The translations under genes and the position numbers were made by a program. The notes beneath the pieces are model-generated. The model did not search any database. It was not told the DNA's origin and worked only from the letters and a program-made list of their open reading frames with translations. A stretch of 64,000 nt of DNA, taken from the NCBI GenBank assembly GCA_045599645.1, contig JAZRWI010000111.1:1-64000 (forward strand). Reading direction: 5' to 3'. Source of the stretch: RUG334 sp045599645. Lineage in GTDB: Bacteria > Muiribacteriota > Ozemobacteria > Ozemobacterales > Ozemobacteraceae. Below, in pieces: positions 55,101 to 59,659 of this stretch. Positions within the stretch are counted from its first letter, which is position 1. Each line of letters opens with the position of its first letter.

Positions 55101-55251
55101 GCGTGACGGCAATTACGAAGTCAGATGGGATCTTACCAACACGAAGGGCAAGAGAGTAGCCAACGGCACTTATATAGCTAAGTTAGAAGCTACTAACCCG
55201 GAAACAGGGAAGAAGACCAAGAAGACCTTGAAGCTGGCAGTACTCAGATAA
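43123..55251 (+). CDS. Giant secreted Ig-repeat protein with FlgD/T9SS-like C-terminus
   Basis: 4,042 aa from the ATG at 43123, with GGAG seven bases upstream and a proper signal peptide (MFKSAFRTKLWLLIFTFLV, ending HTVFA). The upstream 16 codons in frame have no support. N-terminal beta-sandwich repeats of about 100 residues carry GDT/GDK strands and VDN.PP openings. Then come Big_5-type modules (VFNELMDTTKTP, FSEKMDTNVTP, FDQVLDKATAEKP). Near the end is a conserved module with SLTFDENSLKSDATV and GLFYQKNGSWKFIS. The last ~100 residues are FlgD-Ig-like: IQYPNPARNNHMTIRI, YDVAGHKVADFD, KGKRVANGTYIAKLEA. The final architecture matches the 3,347-aa paralogue, so both probably use the same export and anchoring route. 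Likely a cell-surface fibre or adhesin; ligand unknown. Confidence 0.9.
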   Translation: MFKSAFRTKLWLLIFTFLVTVVHTVFAGSPGSITVNDPTYSNGAPARAGDTVSVSVTFESDLTPNAIVYDISSISEGGSTLNLNCNKLIGNTYSASGQFVVKTGSTNGNVSANVYISNADGDNSRGITFKINNTPPNPAPSLDGSPSVTVTRGDAAPEANTIVMAGDKVKISLKTTDADTKTVNLDLSAFNLSTVQATSSDKQNYSYEFTVPSGLSNGNKTIRIELIDEADQKTSYDKNPTIVLNLTSNSAFQSISIENSSGKDPILPGDTIKFTIKISSFKNNIITIYSGIDVIDTALGLPKSISTPTGNPSLNDTAEYVYTTAALPTTPGCTYSNITFTITSRALPPFTDNTNTTAVLSKTLDLGGFEQGDVTVTITDKNGFTSASVATISSVITFTTEINNGSAGGSSEVTVNLSSIGVSDPLILTTTNGTTYSGSYTIKSTDTPMQGQTVTFVVTAKNQNGKTLTKTTGPITIDNVPPALVDFTVTGGTGSGGIVKYYDTLIFTATTDGAFSASVDLSTLDGSGELMLTGSGDNYQNSHIVGLGTVNNINYTFVGKAYDEYGNYDSKNVVLTVDNNPPRYVTSSYERVGVGINEPYYIIGDKIKVNLTLTNYSDIADVKLDLSTMNGETTYNQYSLTSSGGGVYTTEFEIGTGPLNLGATFPFIITDNAGNSIIPSSATGSGDERMTANITIPLFDQNPPDPQTPTLTITSRALKVHPDDTQKNLINAWKTININMKFDATDGDNATAAVRLPSELNRPTTDSRSANVIYMDESNLYHDLYSAGITSDFAHMNLSNGSYSVELVATEAFGLGLLTQNASFAVILTDVSGNRRPVYTQNVSRIDLEPPVITNIKVTPSRAGTLLIGDTVTFDVTVDSVEPSGNPDIYGFPYIDLSSIDSTLGQEKMEYKSIGNYTKTVKIATGTINNITASCPVIVYDVAFNYITSYTSEITVDNVPPTVSEFQVTTGNSSDIINYTDNSQETASVTFAIKSKEGDNTVTFDATAIGGSAAEPATVTGPDTNGDYTYSFGMVTNLAAEEFSDYKFVVTAKDTNNNLILFESNEFKKVDCVVPEFVTSECIATITARSASLPKPSSDLVTDIARIGDTITFYASMTKNIGATASVEICIDPATPASITRELTYNSSLNLYETSLEVKAAGTKSDENPSVNWGTLTGAIAYSFVAIDSANNIATPAAALSDFNVVNAATEISSFSLSIEPNYDSTLVLNVGSGTIIEYLVASATLSDGRIASSAIIDLSNITGAPADYKLASITGSVVNSAAPGINLSLYPTNDWYETPVPITITIYDELGYSCATTASSIRVDTKYPEITQAAFDGTDLKIMFSEEIHDFQGGNWAILGSTTAGLTESISLGDPELATIDAPVTYGDEVTVTLTRAAQTIYVSWAESPIYLQAVNTASAGAVKDKAFNWLNPTTVPITVTDYTLREEPEIAIFKMEHDWNWPTASITFTIQFTHEMATATSFIASEGVLFVDRPSGISGFNDVSYADWYVFQAEDKFVWLPEGSPDNKTLKITLCDSGRDWIAANLTNNPEKLLKFAQYSGKRMIKNVFNKALKQYTIDAPFVIEDDRVSNPLPHLNVLSDSPKPVINLASGTLTIGFKDRAKIFSNPFRTKNETDPALDLPDPTDSKASTKHLNNISLFNLENDTSIVLECKPIVKANNPEYASTSVTIDLTDNDLNNILNFYNSYDTQVWGLQINEGCFVDVWDEANTKYKPTSPGTVELIKAPPTATATIIACSVSDMPPTKEDIDNFTFDFELSKSEAGVLKLPFLTTASPSAGIFETSTDTRIASATLTGWSTRTVKGVERTIATFKTDESFTKQVDGVEAELRLYGLKDVFSNEIPVMVASYVYDVTKRSTTTVSGFSTASAPFIIDNVIPTVLSVTPTLVGLTNVSQPIFKVEFSEKMDTNVTPTLNIATGSTKINCSFDSWEASGTIAVFKNNTAITATTPNGNWNYNVAGAMDLASNPLEATEVAVSIKSEVPRVIEESLHIYTIRKNIDNNVVVEDKPFNFDASPDYVKITYQYADSNTENLPHTANFYNISGELIGSSTVSQDSINATATLKAEYFTSIPTNNTKLHVKVQDCAGNETNIIGTLNYYANAPVIKTLTIEEVASATSTLYFYSPANADTNMNLRAVFKESYTGLNMLLASYSMPMSPVATMTVGSNLEGLTLTSSFGKELEENVYLLAFADEAGNLATGLTQRFIVADNTPPTVVSVNPGPTDEVANCDVGMATFTVVFNELMDTTKTPFLSIATASRKIATTFVGWGSDSMTASFTNAEIINSQIPAGEYKYVITGAKDMTGHEMTNTPATCTTIIWPAGPGVSSLTVSALMPDLDDNVVVNRSYNPTKYKDGYGADAASVTIKVDYVNTPTYDPHKLVIYDSSDNEIGSLSLAITGKTGTAIWNADEMPTTDGKYSFRMQDKLGNYFPEEGYLDQTFEIDTEAPAITAVAVEDGNICAIAPDGVKYYSPSVPATFTVTTSETAELQLIIASGTATATYIITPDNGSYTISLNDKIQPSWDGNDIVLTVSDLAGNISPTASVTIRIDSIPPQVLIATAVDETDNPIFTVGKVATFKVTFDSVLNQNFRPTVVIATDTLGVTEVATLTFKEWVDEYSCRYITDDVFDSISYPVGTSSIMVSDARDMAGNLVASAIYGEVEVISKSPDFYATLESMQTQISNATLTNKTFSLNAEPNVATITILYNKGPYATDHELLVFDNIGEQIATHTLTDGATSITVDTAFFGTTDVSNYVGTFTIKLRDAMKNLSLTASTSLDTLFVLNYDSIAPDISSFEITGMSSASTPLTYYYNPDLCGSATTNVELTASDALRLIVYGIASSPYETIATRSFDMALTNALTYSYTGDFSDIYGQNLPEGTYKLQVADNAGNIPSDYKSLIVDKTGPVVLVATMTDNTYISSGEAGMATFSIQFDESMFEAAYQYLEIATTSYKIPCRFVRMETTTVASDTAIFETSVAVPNTILQGDYQYHVIGTDLTGNKTDVATGSVFVKSAGPIVSSIKTFSYQATTASDTLDSGNDYHYDDMFSFAVEPNAATMTIKLSEEPDGDASKIYVTFLKNVSVSGTTKEVFVASHAVEVVNLMATFTWDASTEPLVATEASYIIRIADDNSDLSGYSYKWEVDNVAPEYSSISFNNGINFPASETIYLNPYRHTNFEITFINLSDHAPKLRVSNGISTDTYPLTAINSTTNWKTAFRGKYSRDGSMMPDGIYSIGLVDQAGNEASSGTVELYSMVIDTKSPVIGTYSFIIGGQPVTDSCSPSPERPMTISMDTDEPLTATGAYYLDVYNSGEVRVNRLNLTENGSKLEAVWDGTNDAGATVADGKYTFRASDLCGNTASGSASISAITAAFQNMGAVQVGSNTIQIWFNHDIDGTTLSSGSITSSPALTISNPAVYNDRAISFNAVGMTHGASYTLTISSSLKDIYGSPISASSTTAVFTADVKGPELITYNFDQSKNQGEITLVFDQVLDKATAEKPGSYIITDSTGSTIPISSVTLIGDKTNVLIVASGTFEEKSTYNVRAYGVTDELGNSSCGKSIDGSFKFIGRDITPPTFKVSAFSNAGNENDIIVVAVSSEELVRVPTLTIKHGSASPISVTMQKSSSNSCAFMAAASLKASNGKVGSLLVNGEDLNGNKGVGEGVFTIATVATKSNTRLASADNQFSLTFDENSLKSDATVRILQRSIEKDETASGSINTALQNEYASMRGARASVTTTDEAASNAELTPLTDAYEATLNSKKVNKGAVAAMRVPESASSTAGIGLFYQKNGSWKFISSNISAEKEIKAKITSTQVFAIMRDSVAPTISLDDSMDLNKKFETSRPEFIGSIKDFGSGIDANNVEVKIDNNTQMLSVGDDGSFKFKPLTELTNGNHELEILARDRTGNQSTSGSMRFALELPFEFKQIIQYPNPARNNHMTIRIRTNSSGVNCNIRIKIYDVAGHKVADFDESDVVDKRDGNYEVRWDLTNTKGKRVANGTYIAKLEATNPETGKKTKKTLKLAVLR

Positions 55252-55307
55252 ACAACTGTGTCTGTCATTAGTATACATTTCATGATTCTTTCGGCTTTTA
55301 GCTTGTA

Positions 55308-55482
55308 GATCTTAGATCTTAGGTCTTAGGTCTTAGGTCTTAGGTCTTGGGTCTTAGGTCTTAGGTCTTAGGTCTTAGGTCTTAGGTCTTGGGTCTTGGG
55401 TCTTAGGTCTTAGGTCTTAGGTCTTAGGTCTTGGGTCTTGGGTCTTGGGTCTTGGGTCTTGGGTCTTGGGTTTTAGGTTTTA
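55308..55482. repeat. 25-copy heptanucleotide array GGTCTTA
   Basis: 175 bp made of 25 uninterrupted 7-bp units, mainly GGTCTTA and GGTCTTG, with GATCTTA at the left end and GGTTTTA at the right end. It is the same heptamer, read on the other strand, as the array at 12612-12699. Array length should vary between strains through slippage. Confidence 0.97.
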
Positions 55483-55527
55483 GATTCAGGCTTCAGGGTT
55501 TCGACTTTTCCAGGCACAGCTAAAAGC

Positions 55528-55559
55528 AAAAAAGCCTTCTCGATTGAGAAGGCTTTTTT
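55528..55559. terminator. Bidirectional rho-independent terminator
   Basis: AAAAAAGCCTTCTC, loop GATT, GAGAAGGCTTTTTT: a perfect 14-bp stem with A and T tracts. It is placed between convergent genes (giant gene ending 55251, lipoprotein ending 55578). Confidence 0.93.
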
Positions 55560-55577
55560 GTGCTAGTTTATTTCTAA

Positions 55578-56417
55578 TTACTGATTCCAGATTACGTTAT
55601 CAATTGCACACTGTGAAACGTCCAAGTCTTTGTAGGTTCCATCTGTGAGCTTAACCTTAAGATTAGTTAATACACCAGTATATTTATGACCTTTTGTCAT
55701 AAGTTCCTTACCGGCTGAGGTAATAATAAGTCTCAAAATATTACCATTGCCTGGAACTTCGTCATAATACTTATCATATTCACCTCTTGTGAAGGTTATG
55801 TTTTTGCTGACAGTATTATCATAGAAAACAATTGTCCATGCTGTAAATTCACTGACAACTCCAACAGAAGCAGGCACCGTTACAGTAACAATTTCCTGAT
55901 TTGAACTAAGTTCTACTTTAACCTTAGTATCATCAGATGGATTATCAAAAGGCTTTACTATTGGCTTAGCAACGTCGTTACCATTAGCCTGAGCAGTTAT
56001 AACTGTTGAAAAGTCAGTAGCAAGAACCAATAAAGCTGTTGGCTGAGCTCCCTGATAAGCTTCTCTGAAAAAGCTGCTTGCAATTGTATGTTCAGAATTA
56101 TTGAAGTTCATTAATGCATAGCCGATTCTATATATACCTTCCAAGTTGGACTTAGTCAAATTACCAGTATAATAAGTAATAAAATTAGCAACTGAAGATT
56201 TCTTAAAGGTTACACCACTGATGGTAATGGTTTCAGGCATTAATATTGCTGCTCTGGAGCTAGCCACTGTTTCATTTTTAATACCCAAAGTAAAGGTAAG
56301 AACAGGTTCGTTGCTAACAGGATTTTTCCAGTCGTCAGCGGTATCGCCACAACCTGTTATGAAACAGGATGTTACGATGAGAGTAACAAGAAGCATGAAG
56401 TTCAAAAGCTTATGCAT
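55578..56417 (-). CDS. Lipoprotein of unknown function
   Basis: 279 aa; the signal peptide carries a good lipobox ITGC (Cys23), then GDTADDWKNP. The mature region is beta-rich: LTFTLGIKNETV, the ITISGVTFKKSS segment, VKVELSSNQEIVTVTVPAS, and FTRGEYDKYYDEVPGNGNIL. No family is recognised. It converges on the giant gene at 43123-55251. AAGGAAA precedes the ATG. A surface or periplasmic role is inferred from the anchor only. Confidence 0.78.
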   Translation of the reverse strand: MHKLLNFMLLVTLIVTSCFITGCGDTADDWKNPVSNEPVLTFTLGIKNETVASSRAAILMPETITISGVTFKKSSVANFITYYTGNLTKSNLEGIYRIGYALMNFNNSEHTIASSFFREAYQGAQPTALLVLATDFSTVITAQANGNDVAKPIVKPFDNPSDDTKVKVELSSNQEIVTVTVPASVGVVSEFTAWTIVFYDNTVSKNITFTRGEYDKYYDEVPGNGNILRLIITSAGKELMTKGHKYTGVLTNLKVKLTDGTYKDLDVSQCAIDNVIWNQ

Positions 56418-56452
56418 ATTATTTTTCCTTAGAATGTAAATTTGTTTTTATG

Positions 56453-56481
56453 TTTGTACCACGTTTAGAAAAAATAGTCAA
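56453..56481 (-). promoter_or_regulatory. Promoter of the lipoprotein gene
   Basis: Minus-strand TTGACT at 56476-56481, 17-base spacer, TACAAA at 56453-56458, 36 bases before the ATG at 56417. Confidence 0.5.
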
Positions 56482-56504
56482 ATGATGAGCCTATAATAAT
56501 GAAT

Positions 56505-56816
56505 GCCAGCCTGCGGCTGGCGTGAAAACCAGCCTGCGGCTGGCGTGAAAACCGGCCTGCGGCCGGAGTGAAAACCGGCCTGCGGCCGGAGTGAAACACG
56601 CCTTTCGGCGCGTGGATTTTAGCCAAGAGATATCGAAGGTTTGTGCTTTGCTGAGTTTTGCATACCCACCAAACAATCAACTCCGCGTCAGCGGTTTTCA
56701 TACCTGCTGCAAAGCAGTAGGTTTTCACGCGAGCACTAGCGAGTTTTCACTACAGGCTTCGCCTGTTTTTCACTACTGCCACAAAGTGGCAGTTTTTCAC
56801 GCCGAAGGCTTTTTTT
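56505..56816. repeat. Mini-hairpin array A with GTGAAAA linkers
   Basis: The left half reads hairpin then GTGAAAA, repeated: GCCAGCC-TGC-GGCTGGC, CCAGCC-TGC-GGCTGG, two of CCGGCC-TGC-GGCCGG, then CACGCC-TTTC-GGCGCGTG (56505-56614). The right half (56683-56809) has the mirror arrangement, hairpin then TTTTCAC/T: CCGC-GTCA-GCGG, CCTGCTGC-AAA-GCAGTAGG, an imperfect unit, ACAGGC-TTC-GCCTGT, ACTGCCAC-AAA-GTGGCAGT, and GCC-GAA-GGC followed by T7. 56671-56812 recurs at 58396-58537 with three substitutions up to the final T-run. The last unit plus T7 could terminate transcription. It fills the space between divergent genes. Confidence 0.9.
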
Positions 56817-56817
56817 G

Positions 56818-56845
56818 TTGACATCCATAAAAAAAAAATTACATT
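56818..56845 (+). promoter_or_regulatory. Possible promoter of the zinc-ribbon/SUMF1 gene
   Basis: Consensus TTGACA at 56818-56823, 16-base spacer, TACATT at 56840-56845. It begins directly after the last T of hairpin array A. Confidence 0.4.
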
Positions 56846-56884
56846 TACTATGACTCTCTATATCTAACAAGGAAAGCAAAAACT

Positions 56885-58183
56885 ATGAAATGCGGTAAAT
56901 GCGGTGGAATCTGGGAAACCAATACAAAGTTCAAATATTGCCCATATTGTGGGTCTATTCTCCCAGAGGAAGATATTTCTGCTATCCTTCCTGGCCCGGC
57001 AAAAATGATCAAATCATTTGCTGACCGCTTCGGCACAGAAATATTCAAGGACCGCTCCCGCTGTTATACGCTGTTCCGCACATTTATCAGCGATAAAAAA
57101 GAAATTGCAATGATGGAATTTCTTTTAAACGCAGGTGCTGTTGATGAAATATTGAAATGTAGCGCAGGCTTTTCTGAATTCGATAAAGAAAGATTATGCC
57201 TGAAAATCAAAGAAGACCTTGTAAAGGACTTCTGTTCAGATACACGTCTGACCGAAGGTTTAAACTGGTATACCTCTGCATTGATCGGTTTTGAGCTGAA
57301 GGTTTCAGCTTTGCGTCATACTCCTGTTATAACTAGCCCATCACCTGTTGCTTCTACAGTAACTTCCAGTTCTTCTATTTTCGGCGCTGCTTCAGCAATA
57401 AAGAAGTCGATTACAACGGAAGCAACCAGTGCAAGCCTTGAAGATTTTGAAAGATATGTCAGGGGCAAATATGCTCTGGATCTGGTTAAATGCCCTGCAG
57501 GCACCTTCTATATGGGCAGTCCGATGACAGAACTTGGTCGTTTCAAGAACGAAACCCAGCATAGAGTAACCCTTACAAGAGATTTTTATATTGGCAAGTA
57601 TCCTGTAACTCAGGCTCTTTATAAAATGATCATGAACGACAATCCGTCACAGTTCAAGGGCAATACCAACCCTGTAGAATGTGTTATCTGGAGTAAGGCC
57701 ATTGAATTCTGTGAAAAGCTTAATCTGGCTACACAAGCCAATAGACCGGCCGGCTATAAATTTGATTTACCAACAGAAGCCCAGTGGGAATATGCTTGTC
57801 GTGCAGGCACAGACACTGCGTTGAATAACGGCAAGAATCTCACTGCTTTTACTGGCAACTGCTTCAATCTTGATGAAGTCGGCTGGTATAACAAGAATTC
57901 CTTCGCCAAATCACACTCAGTTGGCATGAAAAACCCCAATAACTGGGGTATTTATGACATGCTCGGCAATGTATGGGAATGGTGTAAAGACTGGTATACT
58001 GAATATTCTGTTAGCGACAATGTTGACCCGACTGGTCCTCAGATAGGTTCACTTCGTGTTAGCCGTGGCGGAAGCTGGGAAGACAGCCCTAATAGCTGCA
58101 GATCGGCTTACCGTGGAAGCGGCAGACCGATTAGGGAATTTAATAGCTTGGGCTTTAGATTAGCTTTAGTGCCGAATGAATAA
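56885..58183 (+). CDS. Zinc-ribbon and SUMF1/FGE-like domain protein
   Basis: 432 aa. The N-terminus has a zinc ribbon with Cys3, Cys6, Cys19 and Cys22 (CGKC...CPYC). A helical middle follows (about 30-150), then a Ser/Thr-rich linker. A C-terminal formylglycine-generating-enzyme-like domain runs from about residue 198 (KCPAGTFYMGSP, YPVTQALYK, LPTEAQWEYACRAGT, YDMLGNVWEWCKDWY, VSRGGSWEDS, RSAYRG). The end has a single Cys (NSCRSAYRG) rather than the two redox cysteines of oxygen-dependent sulfatase-activating FGE. It is more likely a SUMF1-fold protein of other function than a true sulfatase activator. AGGAAA precedes the ATG. Hairpin arrays flank the gene on both sides, with a near-identical 142-bp half. 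Confidence 0.87.
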   Translation: MKCGKCGGIWETNTKFKYCPYCGSILPEEDISAILPGPAKMIKSFADRFGTEIFKDRSRCYTLFRTFISDKKEIAMMEFLLNAGAVDEILKCSAGFSEFDKERLCLKIKEDLVKDFCSDTRLTEGLNWYTSALIGFELKVSALRHTPVITSPSPVASTVTSSSSIFGAASAIKKSITTEATSASLEDFERYVRGKYALDLVKCPAGTFYMGSPMTELGRFKNETQHRVTLTRDFYIGKYPVTQALYKMIMNDNPSQFKGNTNPVECVIWSKAIEFCEKLNLATQANRPAGYKFDLPTEAQWEYACRAGTDTALNNGKNLTAFTGNCFNLDEVGWYNKNSFAKSHSVGMKNPNNWGIYDMLGNVWEWCKDWYTEYSVSDNVDPTGPQIGSLRVSRGGSWEDSPNSCRSAYRGSGRPIREFNSLGFRLALVPNE

Positions 58184-58188
58184 AGAAA

Positions 58189-58540
58189 GAGCCTACGGCT
58201 CGTGAAGAACTGTCGCTTTGCGACAGTAGTGAAAACTGGCCTTCGGCCAGAATGAAAACCTGCTATCGCAGGTGTGAAAGACTGCTACGCAGTCGTGAAA
58301 CACGCCTTTCGGCGCGTGGATTTTTGCCTATAACAACCAATCTTCTCGGCCAATAGCCAATGTGAAAATACTTCGCAAAGTTTAGAAGAAATCCCAAACA
58401 ATCAACTCCGCGTCAGCGGTTTTCATACCTACTGCAAAGCAGTAGGTTTTCATGCGAGCACTAGCGAGTTTTCACTACAGGCTTCGCCTGTTTTTCACTA
58501 CTGCCACGAAGTGGCAGTTTTTCACGCCGAAGGCTTTCTT
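58189..58540. repeat. Mini-hairpin array B with GTGAAAA linkers
   Basis: Left half: GAGCC-TAC-GGCTC, ACTGTCGC-TTT-GCGACAGT, CTGGCC-TTC-GGCCAG, CCTGC-TATC-GCAGG, GACTGC-TAC-GCAGTC, then the CACGCC unit shared with array A. Each is followed by GTGAAA-like linkers (58189-58318). The middle (58319-58395) contains the CCAATAGCCAAT heptad pair. The right half (58396-58537) is almost identical to array A 56671-56812. It fills the gap between the convergent SUMF1-like gene and argF. Confidence 0.9.
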
Positions 58541-59518
58541 TTATTTTGCACCCAATGTTGCTACCATAACAGCCTTTATTGTATGAAGGCGGTTTTCAGC
58601 TTCGTCAAATACCTTTGACATCTTGCTTTCGAAAACTTCGTCAGTTACTTCCATAGCGCCTGTATCTTTTGACATTACAGTGTCATTATTGTGGAAGGCT
58701 GGCAGGCAATGCAGGAAAATAGGAGTCTTACCGGTTTTCTTAACCATTTCCATATTGACCTGGTATGGTCTTAAAAGCTTGATTCTAGCCTGCATCTGAG
58801 CTTCTTCACCCATGCTTGCCCAAACGTCAGTATAAAGAACATCTGCACCCTTAACACCCTTAGCTACATCATCAGTAATAGTAAGCTTTCCGCCTGTTTC
58901 TTTGCATACTTCTTTAACCTTGGCAACAAGTTCTTTTTCAGGATGCAGGCCCTTAGGAGCAACAATGCGGCAATCCATACCCATCTTTGCACAGCCTACC
59001 ATCAGTGAGTTAGCCATATTGTTACGACCGTCACCAACGAAAGCGAATGAAATTCCCTTAAGAGTGCCATAATGTTCTTCGATAGTAAGAAGGTCAGCAA
59101 GAATCTGGGTCGGATGGAATTTATCAGTTAAACCGTTCCAAACAGGAACACCAGCATATTTTGCCAGTTGTTCAACGGTTTCGTGCTTAAAGCCTCTGAA
59201 TTCGATGCCATCGAACATTCTGCCTAAAACTCTGGCAGTATCAGCAACAGTTTCCTTTTTGCCTAGCTGGATGTCGTCTTTTCCCAAATATTCTGCATGA
59301 GCGCCTTCGTCTGAAGCAGCAACGACAAATGCACAACGAGTGCGTGTTGAAGCCTTTTCAAAAATCAAGGCGATATTCTTGCCTTCGAGGTTGCGTGGCT
59401 TGATGCCAGCATATTTCAAACGCTTCAATTCCTTTGATAAATCAAGCAAATAACGAATTTCTTCGGGGGTAAAATCCAAAAGGGTAATAAAACTGCGACC
59501 AATAAGATTAAATGCCAT
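58541..59518 (-). CDS. argF: Ornithine carbamoyltransferase
   Basis: 325 aa, standard length. It transfers the carbamoyl group from carbamoyl phosphate to ornithine, giving citrulline, in arginine synthesis (or the reverse in arginine deiminase fermentation). Carbamoyl-phosphate motif STRTR is at 57-61, HPTQ at 135-138, the ornithine loop DVWASMG at 231-237 and the catalytic HCLP at 270-273. FVGDGRNNMANSL starts the second domain. It stands alone, with a good promoter and AAGGAAGGA upstream of the ATG. No other arginine gene is nearby. The catabolic alternative (arcB) cannot be excluded from sequence alone, but no arc neighbours are seen. Confidence 0.95.
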   Translation of the reverse strand: MAFNLIGRSFITLLDFTPEEIRYLLDLSKELKRLKYAGIKPRNLEGKNIALIFEKASTRTRCAFVVAASDEGAHAEYLGKDDIQLGKKETVADTARVLGRMFDGIEFRGFKHETVEQLAKYAGVPVWNGLTDKFHPTQILADLLTIEEHYGTLKGISFAFVGDGRNNMANSLMVGCAKMGMDCRIVAPKGLHPEKELVAKVKEVCKETGGKLTITDDVAKGVKGADVLYTDVWASMGEEAQMQARIKLLRPYQVNMEMVKKTGKTPIFLHCLPAFHNNDTVMSKDTGAMEVTDEVFESKMSKVFDEAENRLHTIKAVMVATLGAK

Positions 59519-59559
59519 ATTAAGCAGATTCCTTCCTTATCTCAATCTCGCTAACCTCA

Positions 59560-59588
59560 ATTAAACTCATTTAATCAAAGTCTGTCAA
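59560..59588 (-). promoter_or_regulatory. Promoter of argF
   Basis: Minus-strand consensus TTGACA at 59583-59588, 17-base spacer, TTTAAT at 59560-59565. Leader of about 35 bases. Confidence 0.7.
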
Positions 59589-59659
59589 GGGTATCAATTA
59601 TTTAATAAAAACACGGCCAACTCTTTAAATTCGTGGTATATTAGTAGCAGGATAACATT

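Noticed and set aside
55308..55482. Telomere-like repeat
   Set aside because: A 7-bp unit resembling some telomeric repeats is coincidental here: it lies between genes in a continuous bacterial sequence and shares its period with unrelated units nearby.
56465..56728. Minus-strand open frames through hairpin array A (87 and 61 codons)
   Set aside because: They translate the repeats into monotonous RR, FTPAAG and FHASRR peptides, have no ribosome binding site and overlap structured DNA.
56505..58540. Resemblance of the hairpin arrays to a CRISPR array
   Set aside because: Units are short, self-complementary and unequal, the constant part is only GTGAAAA, there are no 25-40 bp repeats with unique spacers, and no cas gene is present.
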